Assembly: GCA_043809265.1 (NCBI GenBank)
Contig: JAZDDY010000021.1
Span: 1-44,128 of the forward strand
Direction: 5' to 3'
DNA from: JAPLVS01 sp043809265
GTDB lineage: Archaea > Iainarchaeota > Iainarchaeia > Iainarchaeales > DTGL01
DNA: 44,128 bases
Position 1 is the first letter of the stretch. Every line of letters begins with the position of its first letter. Below, in pieces: positions 32,830 to 41,602 of the stretch. The notes below the pieces were generated by a model. That model ran no database searches. It was not told where the DNA came from and saw nothing but the letters and a program-made list of their open reading frames with translations. A program made the translations under genes and the position numbers.

Positions 32830-33819
32830 TTATTTGGAGCGCTTTTTTCCGCTTGCCCTTTTTTCCGCAGGCTTGCCTTCAGCCGGCTTTTCCCACCTGC
32901 TTTTGTCGGCGGCCTTTTCCAGTGCGCCTGCAATGCGCGCCCCGCCTTTCTGGTCGAGCTTTCCGCCGAGGGACTGCGCCAGGTTCGAGAACTGCACAGG
33001 GAAGAAAACCTTTGTGCTCCTGCCCTTTGCCATTTCCTCAAGCGCCTTGATATAGTAATAATTGAGGGCTTTATCGGAAAGGCCTTCCGCCGCCTCTTTC
33101 ACAGCATCGATTTCCGCCTTCTGCGCCTCGGCTTTCTCCATCCTTGCAAGCTTTTCCTGCACGGCGGCCTTCTGCGCGTGCATTGCGGTCAGCACGGTCG
33201 GCGGGATGTCGATGTCCTTTATCTGCACTGCAATCGCTTCAACGCCCCAATCGATTGCAATTTCCGAAAGCGATGCGTGGACCTGCTTGTTTATGTCCTC
33301 GATCCTTGAAATGACCTCGTTCAAAGGCATTCCGCCGATAATGTCACGGATTGTGGAAATCACGAAAAGCTTTGCCGCATTCTGGTAGTCTTCAACTTCA
33401 AGAACAGAGTTTATCACTGACTGGTTGTCCTTCTTTACCTTGAGGTAAATGACCGAATCGACCTTTATTTCGATCGAATCCTTTGTGACCGCATCCTGCT
33501 CCTGGACATCAAGGGTTTTGACCCTAAGGTCCACAAGCACATAAGTGTCGATGAACGGCAGGAGCATTACCCAGCCGGGACCGGCAACGTTCTTGAATTT
33601 AGAAAACCTGAAAATCAAAGCGCGCTCATAGCCCTTGATTTTCAGCATCCTGGCCTTCCAGGCAAATGAAACAAATACAACCAGGAGCAGGAGCCAGATA
33701 ATGTTCCCGACAAAAAACGCAGAAACAGCATCAAGATATGCCACGGCGAGCAAAATCGTTGTTGCCAAGGCTAGGAAAATCACGAGGAACACGATGCTTT
33801 TCATTGAAACCGCCGCCAT
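32830..33819 (-). CDS. SPFH/band-7 membrane protein (slipin/stomatin-like)
   Basis: 329 residues. Two N-terminal hydrophobic segments form a hairpin anchor. The band-7 domain follows (KGYERALIFRFSKFKNVAGPGWVMLLPFID to DWGVEAIAVQIKDIDIPPTV), then a coiled coil rich in Ala/Lys/Glu and a very basic tail. Such proteins form oligomeric scaffolds in membranes and often associate with NfeD or proteases. No nfeD is adjacent, but membrane LonB lies two genes away. ATG 33819 preferred over TTG 33831, with GGGGAT upstream. Confidence 0.9.
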   Translation of the reverse strand: MAAVSMKSIVFLVIFLALATTILLAVAYLDAVSAFFVGNIIWLLLLVVFVSFAWKARMLKIKGYERALIFRFSKFKNVAGPGWVMLLPFIDTYVLVDLRVKTLDVQEQDAVTKDSIEIKVDSVIYLKVKKDNQSVINSVLEVEDYQNAAKLFVISTIRDIIGGMPLNEVISRIEDINKQVHASLSEIAIDWGVEAIAVQIKDIDIPPTVLTAMHAQKAAVQEKLARMEKAEAQKAEIDAVKEAAEGLSDKALNYYYIKALEEMAKGRSTKVFFPVQFSNLAQSLGGKLDQKGGARIAGALEKAADKSRWEKPAEGKPAEKRASGKKRSK

Positions 33820-33925
33820 ATGAATCCCCAAAAAATTAAAACAGGATGGTTATATATATTATCCTATATGCAACCCAGTATTTAAATAATTAACTGGCGG
33901 GAATTAATAAGTTAAATTATCCAAA

Positions 33926-33940
33926 AATGGTGTTTTTTTG
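33926..33940 (+). promoter_or_regulatory. DUF373 start context identical to that of EndoQ
   Basis: AATGGTGTTTTTTTG, 15 nt identical to 14445-14459. GGTG ends 5 nt before the TTG start at 33938. The included ATG (33927) is out of frame by one missing base. Confidence 0.55.
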
Positions 33941-35182
33941 GCTGCTGCAAAAAAGGAATGCGTTCTCATCCTCTGCGTTGACCGGGACAACGACCTCGGC
34001 AAAAAGACAGGCATCACAGGCCCGGTCATCGGAAGGGAAGAAAACCTGAAAGCAGCCACAAAGCTTATCCTTGCTGACCCCGAAGAAGCCGATGCCAACA
34101 GCATTTTTGCGGCAATAAAGAAATTCGACGATTTGCGGAAAGAATTCCAGAATCTCGAGGTTGCGACAATTACCGGCTACGACAAGGGCGGTTTCCGCTC
34201 GGACAAGGAACTGAACGAACAGCTCGATTTTTTGGAGGCAAAGGTAAAGCCCGAGGCATTCATCCTTGTCACGGACGGCGGCGAGGACGACCAGGTCCTG
34301 CCCCTATTGCAGTCAAGGAAAAAAATTCTTTCCAAAGAAATGGTCATAGTGAAGCAGGCCCAGCAGGTCGAATCCGTTTATTACACGATAAAAGAGGCCT
34401 TGAAAGACCCTTACCTTGCAAGGATTTTTTTCGGCATTCCCGGAATGATTCTCCTGCTTTACGCGCTCACCCTTTACCTAAACGTCGAAGACTTTTTCCT
34501 GCAGGGCGTCGCATTCATCGTGGGCTTTTATTTCCTGATCAAAGGGTTCGGCATCGAGGCATTATTGCACGAATTGTACAGGGGCGCAATGCCGTCGATT
34601 TCATTGCAGAGGATGAGCTTCATACCTTACGTTGCCGGCGTCTTTGTCTTCATCTTTGCGGCAATAACGCTTATCTCCAGCCTGCCGGCAGGCATCGCCC
34701 CTGTCGAAACATACCTGGGCGCGGTGCAGGGCATTTACTTTTTCCTCACGCTTTCCGCAATCTGCATGGTGATAGGAAAAATAGCGGACGCAATGCACTT
34801 CAGGCTTGCGGTGAAACTGAGGAAGTATTTCATTTACGCGATATCGATTGTCATCCTCTGGTTCCTGCTGGATGCCGGCACCCTCGTGCTGCTCGGAAAG
34901 GCGACAGTGGACTTTTTCTGGCTTGCAATAGCCGTATCGCTCGCAGTAATCTTTGTCTCGATCAAAGGCCTTGAAGTCTTCGATTTCAGGACAAAGGTCT
35001 CGGAGCTGTTGGTGGGCCTGCCTGTTTACACGAAAAACGGCCTGTGGCTCGGCACAGTGAGGAAAATAGACAAGCGCGCGAACACAATTTCCTATCTCAC
35101 GGGAGAAAAAGAAAGCGATTCCCAGACCGCAAAAAAAGGCGGCTTCCTGCTCAGGCACGGAAGGGTACTGCTGACAGGGTAA
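33938..35182 (+). CDS. DUF373 family membrane protein
   Basis: 414 residues. An N-terminal soluble domain (about 1-150) with CVDRDNDLG, TGPVIGREENLKAATKL, TITGYDKGGFRSD and LVTDGGEDDQVLPLLQS is followed by six hydrophobic segments and a C-terminal cytoplasmic tail. The conserved Asp/Gly motifs suggest a nucleotide- or metal-binding module, but no function is known for the family. TTG start with SD GGTG. Divergent from the SPFH gene, convergent with lonB. Confidence 0.88.
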   Translation: MAAAKKECVLILCVDRDNDLGKKTGITGPVIGREENLKAATKLILADPEEADANSIFAAIKKFDDLRKEFQNLEVATITGYDKGGFRSDKELNEQLDFLEAKVKPEAFILVTDGGEDDQVLPLLQSRKKILSKEMVIVKQAQQVESVYYTIKEALKDPYLARIFFGIPGMILLLYALTLYLNVEDFFLQGVAFIVGFYFLIKGFGIEALLHELYRGAMPSISLQRMSFIPYVAGVFVFIFAAITLISSLPAGIAPVETYLGAVQGIYFFLTLSAICMVIGKIADAMHFRLAVKLRKYFIYAISIVILWFLLDAGTLVLLGKATVDFFWLAIAVSLAVIFVSIKGLEVFDFRTKVSELLVGLPVYTKNGLWLGTVRKIDKRANTISYLTGEKESDSQTAKKGGFLLRHGRVLLTG

Positions 35183-35198
35183 ACAAACAAAAAACTAA

Positions 35199-37139
35199 TT
35201 ATTTCCCGACAGCTTTTCCGCCGATCAGGCCGAGCCTTCCCGAAAAGGAGAGCGAGAGGATTTTTTTGAGCGAGCGGAGCATTTTGTTCTTGCCTTTGCC
35301 GCGCTCGAAGGCATTTTCCAAAACCTGTTCGAGCGAAGAAACAGGAATGACCTTTATTTTTTTCAGTTCGTTCTGGTTAATCACGATGTCCTGCAGGTTC
35401 GCCCTAGGAATAATCACTTCGGTAAAGCCAGCCTTCATTGCAGCCTCGATTTTGGCTGTGATGCCGCCCACCGGAAGCACTTCCCCGCGCACAGACAATG
35501 AGCCTGTCATTGCAAGGCTCTGCTTTACTGGAATTTTTTCCAGTGCGGAAATGACCGCGGTCGCAACGCTCACTGAAGCCGAATCGCCTTCAACGCCCTC
35601 ATATGTTTGCAGGAATTGTATGTGCAAATCGTGCCTGCTGATATCCTTGCCGCTGATTTTTTTCACCAAAGCCGAAACATTCTGCACTGCCTCGCGCGCG
35701 ATCTCACCCAATTTTCCAGTAGCGATAATTTTGCCTTCGGCCTTTGAAGCGGCAGGCGCGATCTCTGCTTCGATCGGCAGAATCATTCCCGCTGAGCCGT
35801 CGCCGCTCACAGCAAGACCGTTCACCCTGCCAATCGCAGTGCCTTTCGAAATATATACCTCGTAATCTTTCCTGTGCTCTATTATTTTTTCCATTATCTG
35901 CTGTTCCAAGGTCAAAGCGGACATTTTTGCCTCTATCACGTCCTGCCTTGAAACAAGCACCGCGCCTTTCTTTTTGGAAATGTCCCCGGCTGCCCTCACC
36001 AAACCGCCCAAATCCCTCAATTTGAGGGTTAAGCGGTGCTTTCTCTGCGCCCTTTTTCTCGCCTCGAGGATTATTTCTTCGACCGCATCCATTGCAAAGT
36101 GCGGGATTTTGCCGTCCTTCCTGACTTCCTGCGCGACAAACTGCACAAGTTTCGTGCGGTTCGCCTCGTTGTCATCCGTGTCCAAATTCATGTAAATTTC
36201 ATAACCGTAACCCCTTATTCTCGAGCGCAGTGCCGGATGCACCCTTGCAAGGTCCTCGTAATTGCCTGCAGCCACCAAAACAAAATCACAAGGCACAGGC
36301 TCTGTGCGAACCATCGAACCGGAAGAGAGCTCGCTCTGGCCTGTGATCGAATATTTTTTTTCCTGCATTGCCGTGAGCAGTTCCTGCTGTGATTTCGGCG
36401 ACAGCGAGGAAATCTCATCCAAAAATAAAACGCCGTTGTTTGTGCGGTGAATCATTCCGGGCTCGACCCTGAGGTGCGCAGGCGTTCCCAAGCCGCCGCT
36501 CTGGAGCGGGTCGTGCTTTACGTCGCCGAGCAATGCGCCGGCTTTGGCGCCGGTGGCTTCAATGAACGGCGCCATTTTTTTGCCTGCATTGTCTATCAAA
36601 AGCTTCGGAGTTGAAATCGATTCCCTGCTCCTCATCTGCGTCGCAAGCGCCGCTGAAATCAAAATGAATCCGCCCAATATGAGGCTGGCTGCAAAAATGA
36701 CAGCTGCAGCGACAGGGTCAGGGCTTATCCAGCCCATCTGCCATAAAACAAAAGTGATCAGAAAAAAACCCAGGGGCAGTATGAAGCCCATCATCCTTGA
36801 ATTGCCTTCTTCTTTCATTGACTCGATTGCCGCATCGTTCACTACTTTTTTGCCCTCGCTTGCCTTGACAACCCTGACTTTGGGGTTGTTCGGGTCTGCG
36901 GTATTGGGATAAACCAGAATGTCCTGCAGTTCCTGGATCGGCATTATTTCAGCCATTGCCTGGGCAAGCATCGACTTGCCTATGCCCGGCAATCCGACCA
37001 AAAGGACATTTCTCTTTTGGATTGCGGCTTTCCTTATCAGTTCCACGCTTTTGTCTTGGCCTATGACCTGGTCTATTGTTTTTTCAGGCACTGGAACGTC
37101 CGCAGTGGACTTGAAACCTTTCACCACAGAAACAGGCAT
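35199..37139 (-). CDS. lonB: Membrane-anchored ATP-dependent protease LonB
   Basis: 646 residues from the ATG at 37139; an upstream extension of 89 codons overlaps the methyltransferase gene and is not part of the family. AAA+ domain: Walker A GLPGIGKS (49-56), then two membrane segments inserted in the ATPase domain (MGFILPLGFFLITFVLWQMGW and AAVIFAASLILGGFILISAAL). Walker B is GVLFLDEISSL. The protease domain has catalytic Ser in GVEGDSASVSVATA and Lys in GGITAKIEAAMKAG. It degrades misfolded cytoplasmic and membrane proteins and is the usual archaeal FtsH substitute. Leaderless start likely. Confidence 0.95.
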   Translation of the reverse strand: MPVSVVKGFKSTADVPVPEKTIDQVIGQDKSVELIRKAAIQKRNVLLVGLPGIGKSMLAQAMAEIMPIQELQDILVYPNTADPNNPKVRVVKASEGKKVVNDAAIESMKEEGNSRMMGFILPLGFFLITFVLWQMGWISPDPVAAAVIFAASLILGGFILISAALATQMRSRESISTPKLLIDNAGKKMAPFIEATGAKAGALLGDVKHDPLQSGGLGTPAHLRVEPGMIHRTNNGVLFLDEISSLSPKSQQELLTAMQEKKYSITGQSELSSGSMVRTEPVPCDFVLVAAGNYEDLARVHPALRSRIRGYGYEIYMNLDTDDNEANRTKLVQFVAQEVRKDGKIPHFAMDAVEEIILEARKRAQRKHRLTLKLRDLGGLVRAAGDISKKKGAVLVSRQDVIEAKMSALTLEQQIMEKIIEHRKDYEVYISKGTAIGRVNGLAVSGDGSAGMILPIEAEIAPAASKAEGKIIATGKLGEIAREAVQNVSALVKKISGKDISRHDLHIQFLQTYEGVEGDSASVSVATAVISALEKIPVKQSLAMTGSLSVRGEVLPVGGITAKIEAAMKAGFTEVIIPRANLQDIVINQNELKKIKVIPVSSLEQVLENAFERGKGKNKMLRSLKKILSLSFSGRLGLIGGKAVGK

Positions 37140-37158
37140 ATAACTAGAAAAGCCAGCG

Positions 37159-37187
37159 AACGGATTTAAAGGTTTTGCTTTGGGTTC
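37159..37187 (-). repeat. LonB promoter, copy A of a repeated promoter segment
   Basis: Contains the TATA-like CCTTTAAATCC 23-33 nt before the lonB ATG. The plus strand TTAAAGGTTTTGCTTT and a nearby GGTTCGG recur at 37853-37885 before the methyltransferase gene. Confidence 0.6.
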
Positions 37188-37194
37188 GGCTTCT

Positions 37195-37836
37195 TCAGTC
37201 AAGAGTATTTTTTGTAATGTACACAGAGCCGTCAGAAAGCGAAACGAAAGCTTTGCCCCTGAGGATTCTGTCCATCTCGGAAATGCGCAGCGGCCCTGAA
37301 CCGGCCCCGGTAAAAACAATTTTTCCGCCTTCGGAAAGTTTTGAAAGCAATTGTTCAATGTGCGGAGGGCAGATATCCAAAGTTGCAAAGAGGTATTCAA
37401 GGCCAATATAGGAATAAATCAGGTCGACAGAGCCGTCCTTCAAATACCTAAGCAAATCCTCTTTAGTGGAATGGATGAATTTGACTCCGTCAATATCCCG
37501 CCATTCAGGGTACGAATCCTTGGAATAACCGTAAACTCTTGCTTTATCGCCGTATTCTTTTGCCAGTTCGCCTGCTGCCCTTCCTTTCCCGCAGCCCCAG
37601 TCAACCACTATTGCAGGCCGGCCTGTCTCCCGGACGCGCTCGTCGATAAAAGTCCCGCGTTCCCCCAACGGACAAAAAACAAGCGGAAATTGTTGTTTTA
37701 TCTTTTTGAAAGGGGTATCTTTTATCGGCCACTTTTTCCTTTTCCTGTAAACTCTCTTGCCGCCCGCCCTGACAACTTCCTTTCGGAGCAATTTTGCCTT
37801 TGCCGCGCTAATCCTTCCCTTCCTGAAAACAGGCAT
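37195..37836 (-). CDS. Class I SAM-dependent methyltransferase, unknown substrate
   Basis: 213 residues. The first 45 are strongly basic (KGRISAAKAKLLRKEVVRAG, then KRVYRKRKKW), suggesting nucleic-acid or ribosome contact. The Rossmann fold has motif I VVDWGCGKGRAAGEL and motif IV region SVDLIYSYIGLEYL. It ends with GGKIVFTGAGSGPLRISEMDRIL. Substrate not identifiable. It lies between two similar promoter segments; its promoter and first codons (ATGCCTGTTT) match those of lonB. Confidence 0.8.
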   Translation of the reverse strand: MPVFRKGRISAAKAKLLRKEVVRAGGKRVYRKRKKWPIKDTPFKKIKQQFPLVFCPLGERGTFIDERVRETGRPAIVVDWGCGKGRAAGELAKEYGDKARVYGYSKDSYPEWRDIDGVKFIHSTKEDLLRYLKDGSVDLIYSYIGLEYLFATLDICPPHIEQLLSKLSEGGKIVFTGAGSGPLRISEMDRILRGKAFVSLSDGSVYITKNTLD

Positions 37837-37852
37837 AATGAAATTATTGCTT

Positions 37853-37885
37853 GAATGGAATTAAAGGTTTTGCTTTTTGGTTCGG
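37853..37885 (-). repeat. Methyltransferase promoter, copy B of the repeated promoter segment
   Basis: The plus strand shares TTAAAGGTTTTGCTTT and GGTTCGG with 37159-37187. The TATA-like CCTTTAATTCC lies 21-31 nt before the ATG at 37836. Confidence 0.6.
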
Positions 37886-37946
37886 TTAAAGGGCTGCGGC
37901 CGGCTAATGCTGCATTGTGATAGCCTTTGCGGTTTGAATCCGGCGC

Positions 37947-39662
37947 TCAAGCGAACTGCTTTTCGTATTTTTTGTAAAGGAAAGCCGCCGCCAGAAGAAC
38001 AATTCCCAAAACAAAGAAGGAAATTATGCGGTAAAGCAGTTCAAGTTGGCCCAAGTCAACCAAAACCACTTTCATGATTGCAAGGGCGAAAAAACCGAGC
38101 CCGGTAATCCTGCTTTCCTTCAGCTTTGCCCTGAACCCATACAAAACGTACGCTATTGCGAGCGCCACCCATACAACGGAAATCAATGTCGACCTAAGGG
38201 TTGGCTCGAGCGCGGAAGCATTTATTTCCAGCGAGATGAACTCAAGAATCAAAAGACTGGCCCCTGCAAAGTAGGCCGGGGCAACCAGGTCCTTTGCGCG
38301 GTCATTAAGCTTTTCGGCCAGCTTTTTGGATTCAAGCCACAGCAGGTAGAAAACCGGGGCAGAAACAACAAACAGGAACACCCTGCTGTACGCCCACAGG
38401 TCGCCGAAAGAAAAGTTTTTAAGCCAGAACAATGTTGCGAAAACAAACACAAAAGCCACAACCGAAACAAACCTGGCTGGAACCAGCAACGTGTGTTCCT
38501 CCTTCGATGCAAACACCACAAGGAAGAGGGAGAAAGCGATGGGCATCATTAGAATCGGGATAACATTAAATATTGTCAGGAAACCTGCGGCCACAAAGGG
38601 CACAAAGTAGTGCCAGTCTGATTTTTGGATTGAAAGGCTTTTTCTCGCAAAGGCTGCGAGCAGCAAGGTAATCAACAAGAAGGCAATCCTGAAAAACAAG
38701 TGCGATTCCGGGAAGTGGACTGTGAAAATGTCAGATATCGCCCAATAAAACCAGATAGAGGCAAACAAGTGAAGCGTGGCACCGGCTAAAAAGTTCTTTT
38801 TCTCGGATGCAAACAATATTGCCCCGATTGAAAACAGCGCATAGAAACTCATCATGAAGAAAACAACAGTCCAGGCCAGGGCGGCATTATACCCGAAGTT
38901 TTTCAAAACCCACACGGCGTAAAGAAAAAAAGTCGCCGCAATGCCTTCAAAGTAAACCACCGGCCAGCGCTTTCTGGTGAACAGCGCGATTATTGCCGCG
39001 AGCAGTATCAGGGCATAAATAAGCATGAAAAAATCAAGCTTTTGGGTTATCAGCGGAAGCATGAATCCGAGGAAAAACGATTCACACGCAATCGTGAGCG
39101 AATTCTTCTTGTACGCAAGGAATGCCGCCGCGAACACCACTAATGTTATGAGCGCGGTTGCAACCTCGAAAGGGAAAAGCGAATAAAACTGGTGCCCTGC
39201 AAAAAGCGAATAAAATATTACCGGGAAGCCGCCGGCAAAAAAGACCTTTGAATGGAACAACATGCCGCGCTTTTCGATGAAATAGCCGGCTGCAAGAATC
39301 AATAGGCCGATTGCGACTCCAAGCAGCACCTGGGCAAGCGGAGAAATCCAGTGATTTTGTATTGCGTAGAGCACAAGAAAGCCGGCGGAAACAGCGACCG
39401 CCGCAATCCCGATCCACGCAAACCACTTGAAACCGATTTCGCTTTCGCTGATCTGCGACTTTTGTGCCACCGCGATTTTTGGCCCCTCAACAACCGGCTT
39501 TGGCTTAGGGATTGCCTCTGTTTTTTGCGCCAAAACAGGCGCGAGTTCCAAAACAGGCACGCCGGTTTGCTTGGAGCCGGTGCGCTCCAAGGCATTAAGC
39601 CGCTGGTCAACGGACTTGATTGACTTGTCAATCGATTCAAGTTTCCTAAGAATCAAATCCAT
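37947..39662 (-). CDS. DUF2339 polytopic membrane protein
   Basis: 571 residues from the ATG at 39662. A predicted N-terminal coiled coil (LRKLESIDKSIKSVDQRLNALE), a Pro/Ala/Lys linker and about 18 hydrophobic segments match the DUF2339 membrane family. The marker FKWFAWIGIAAVAVSAGFLVLY opens the membrane part. Function unknown; roles in the envelope or cell-surface sugars are speculative. A TATA-like TTTATTTTT (about 39689-39697) lies 27-35 nt upstream. Longer frames starting at 39707 or 39812 include that promoter and are rejected. Confidence 0.82.
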   Translation of the reverse strand: MDLILRKLESIDKSIKSVDQRLNALERTGSKQTGVPVLELAPVLAQKTEAIPKPKPVVEGPKIAVAQKSQISESEIGFKWFAWIGIAAVAVSAGFLVLYAIQNHWISPLAQVLLGVAIGLLILAAGYFIEKRGMLFHSKVFFAGGFPVIFYSLFAGHQFYSLFPFEVATALITLVVFAAAFLAYKKNSLTIACESFFLGFMLPLITQKLDFFMLIYALILLAAIIALFTRKRWPVVYFEGIAATFFLYAVWVLKNFGYNAALAWTVVFFMMSFYALFSIGAILFASEKKNFLAGATLHLFASIWFYWAISDIFTVHFPESHLFFRIAFLLITLLLAAFARKSLSIQKSDWHYFVPFVAAGFLTIFNVIPILMMPIAFSLFLVVFASKEEHTLLVPARFVSVVAFVFVFATLFWLKNFSFGDLWAYSRVFLFVVSAPVFYLLWLESKKLAEKLNDRAKDLVAPAYFAGASLLILEFISLEINASALEPTLRSTLISVVWVALAIAYVLYGFRAKLKESRITGLGFFALAIMKVVLVDLGQLELLYRIISFFVLGIVLLAAAFLYKKYEKQFA

Positions 39663-39832
39663 ATTGTCCGGTTTATTTGCAGGCACGAAAAATAAAGATG
39701 CTTCCATATATTTAATACTATCTGCAAAAAGAATCCGGCGGAATTGCACACACTCTGGGCATTTAACCATTCTGGCAAGACACCCAAACGATTGCATTCG
39801 AGCAATGCCCAAACCGTGCGAGTTGCCTCTGC

Positions 39833-39842
39833 CTTTATTAAG
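39833..39842 (+). promoter_or_regulatory. TATA-like box of the RNase Z gene
   Basis: CTTTATTAAG, 23-32 nt before the ATG at 39865, with no SD, so a leaderless mRNA is expected. A small inverted repeat, ATTGC-6-GCAAT (39791-39806), lies between it and the DUF2339 promoter. Confidence 0.5.
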
Positions 39843-39864
39843 ATTTTGCCCTTAATTTAATTCA

Positions 39865-40800
39865 ATGGAATTGACTCTTTCTTTTTTGGGCACAGGCTGC
39901 TCCGCTCCGACGAAAAGCCGCGCCCTGACAGGCATCGTCCTTTCTTTCTTGGGAAAAAACTACCTGTTCGACTGCCCTGAAGGCGCGCAGAAAAGGGCTT
40001 TGAAGGCAGGCGTTTCGCTCATGAAAATCGACGCGATATTCTTTTCACACTTCCACGCAGACCACTTCCTCGGACTGCCGGGAATGCTGGCGACAATGAA
40101 CATGTTCGAAAGGGACACAGACCTAAAAATCTTCGGCCCGCGCGGGGTGAAAGAAATGGTCGCAAAAGCGCTCGACATCGCTTTCGTGAACCCCTGCTAT
40201 AAAATCGAGTGCATTGAACTCAGGAAGGGAACTGTGCTGGAGGAAAAGGATTTTTCCATCGAAACATTCCCATTACAGCACGGCACGCCATGCTTTGGCT
40301 TTGTGTTCACCGAGAAGGACAAATTGGGGGAATTCGACAGGAAGAAAGCAATCGATTTGGGCATTCCGATTGGGCCGTTGTTTGCAAAACTGCAGGAAGG
40401 CGGGGCAGTGAAATTGAAAGGCAAAACAATAAAGCCAGAACAGGTGCTGGATTTGCAGAAAGGAAGAAAGGGAAGAAAGGTCGCGATTGTATTGGATACA
40501 TTGCCAAGCGAAAAATACCTTGCACAGATAAAGGGCGCTGATTTGCTTGTGCACGAAGCAGTGTTTTTGGACAGCGAAAAAGAGAGGGCAAAAGAAACAT
40601 TCCACAGCACGGCATTGCAGGCTGCGGCGCTTGCAAAAAAGGCAGGGGTGAAAAAATTGGTTCTGACCCACTTTTCGAACAGGCGCATGGATTTGAGGGA
40701 AGTGGAAGAAGAAGCAAGGAAAGAATTCAAGGAAAGCATTGCATCGCAGGAATTAATGGAATTGGATGTGCCGAGGAACCCGTTGGGGGTGGTTAAATGA
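39865..40800 (+). CDS. rnz: Ribonuclease Z (tRNA 3'-end endonuclease)
   Basis: Cuts precursor tRNAs at the discriminator base before CCA addition. 311 residues, the short form. Metallo-beta-lactamase fold with the zinc motif SHFHADHFLGL (H62, H64, D66, H67), further metal ligands in VLDTLPS, LVHEAVF, TFHSTA and LTHFSNRR, and the tRNA-arm region between residues 150 and 210. Its stop overlaps the nucleotidyltransferase start by 4 nt (ATGA). Confidence 0.95.
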   Translation: MELTLSFLGTGCSAPTKSRALTGIVLSFLGKNYLFDCPEGAQKRALKAGVSLMKIDAIFFSHFHADHFLGLPGMLATMNMFERDTDLKIFGPRGVKEMVAKALDIAFVNPCYKIECIELRKGTVLEEKDFSIETFPLQHGTPCFGFVFTEKDKLGEFDRKKAIDLGIPIGPLFAKLQEGGAVKLKGKTIKPEQVLDLQKGRKGRKVAIVLDTLPSEKYLAQIKGADLLVHEAVFLDSEKERAKETFHSTALQAAALAKKAGVKKLVLTHFSNRRMDLREVEEEARKEFKESIASQELMELDVPRNPLGVVK

Positions 40801-41492
40801 AAGGATTGGTTTTGGCCGCAGGGAAAGGGGTAAGGATGATGCCTTTGACCGAAGACAAGCCGAAGGCAATGGTGCTGTTGAACGGAAAGCCATTGCTTGA
40901 GCATGTGCTCAAGGAACTTGGAAAAGCAGGCGTTGAAGAATGCGGCATTATTATCGGGTACAAGGGCGAAAAAATACGCGCTTATTTCGGCGACTCCCAC
41001 AAAGGAATGAAACTGAAATATTTTTTGCAGGAAAAACAATTGGGAACAGCGCACGCGGTTGCGACAGCCGAAGAATGGCTGGATGAAGATTTCATTTTAT
41101 TGAGCGCGGATGTCCTTGTGGAAAGGCCATTGCTTGAAGAATTGTCAGGAAAAAAAAGCTTTGCGGCAGTTCTCACTTTAAGGCACGATGATTTTCCCGA
41201 AAGGTACGGAGTGGTTGAAGTCGAGAAAGATGCCGTGAAGAAAATTATCGAGAAGCCTAACTGCGCTCCCGAAAGCGCTTTAGTGAATGCTGGCATTTAC
41301 CGTTTTTCGCCGAAGATTTTCGAGGCAATCAGGAACACAAAGAAAAGCCAGAGGACCGAATTCGAATTGACAGACTCAATCAGGATTTTAATGGAAAGCG
41401 GGGAAAAGGTAGGCTTTGTCGAACTGGACGGGCCGTGCCTTGACATCGGAAGCATCGAGGATTTGGAGAGAGCTGAGAAAGCGAAGCGGTGA
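40797..41492 (+). CDS. Sugar-phosphate nucleotidyltransferase (NTP-transferase family)
   Basis: 231 residues with the signature LVLAAGKGVRMMPLTEDKPKAM and FILLSADVLVE. The GTAHAVATA and VNAGIYRFS motifs place it near GlmU N-terminal/RmlA/mannose-1-P guanylyl- or uridylyltransferases. It probably makes an activated sugar (UDP-GlcNAc or similar) for the surface glycans whose lipid transfer is encoded at 6124-7077. No acetyltransferase domain. Translationally coupled to rnz. Confidence 0.86.
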   Translation: MKGLVLAAGKGVRMMPLTEDKPKAMVLLNGKPLLEHVLKELGKAGVEECGIIIGYKGEKIRAYFGDSHKGMKLKYFLQEKQLGTAHAVATAEEWLDEDFILLSADVLVERPLLEELSGKKSFAAVLTLRHDDFPERYGVVEVEKDAVKKIIEKPNCAPESALVNAGIYRFSPKIFEAIRNTKKSQRTEFELTDSIRILMESGEKVGFVELDGPCLDIGSIEDLERAEKAKR

Positions 41493-41546
41493 AACGAGCA
41501 GGCAACCGAAGGCTGTGGGCTGGAACCCTGAAAGACATCGAATGAA

Positions 41547-41566
41547 CCAAAGAAAGGCTGCTTTGG
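41547..41566 (+). repeat. Hairpin downstream of the nucleotidyltransferase gene
   Basis: CCAAAG and CTTTGG separated by 8 nt, just before the promoter A/T box of the next gene (CATTAAACT, about 41572-41580). It could mark the 3' end of the rnz operon transcript. The rest of 41493-41587 shows no RNA gene. Confidence 0.3.
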
Positions 41567-41602
41567 AAAAACATTAAACTTGTTATAGTGCAAATTATCC
41601 TT

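Noticed and set aside
37140..37406. 89-codon N-terminal extension of LonB
   Set aside because: It overlaps the methyltransferase coding region, has no family similarity and includes the TATA-like box; the ATG at 37139 gives the normal length.
39663..39812. Upstream extension of the DUF2339 protein
   Set aside because: It contains the A/T-rich promoter boxes and non-family sequence; the ATG at 39662 opens the expected coiled coil.
41493..41587. Possible small C/D-box RNA after the nucleotidyltransferase gene
   Set aside because: CTGA and TGAA elements are present but not in the proper RUGAUGA/CUGA arrangement, and no kink-turn pairing is visible.
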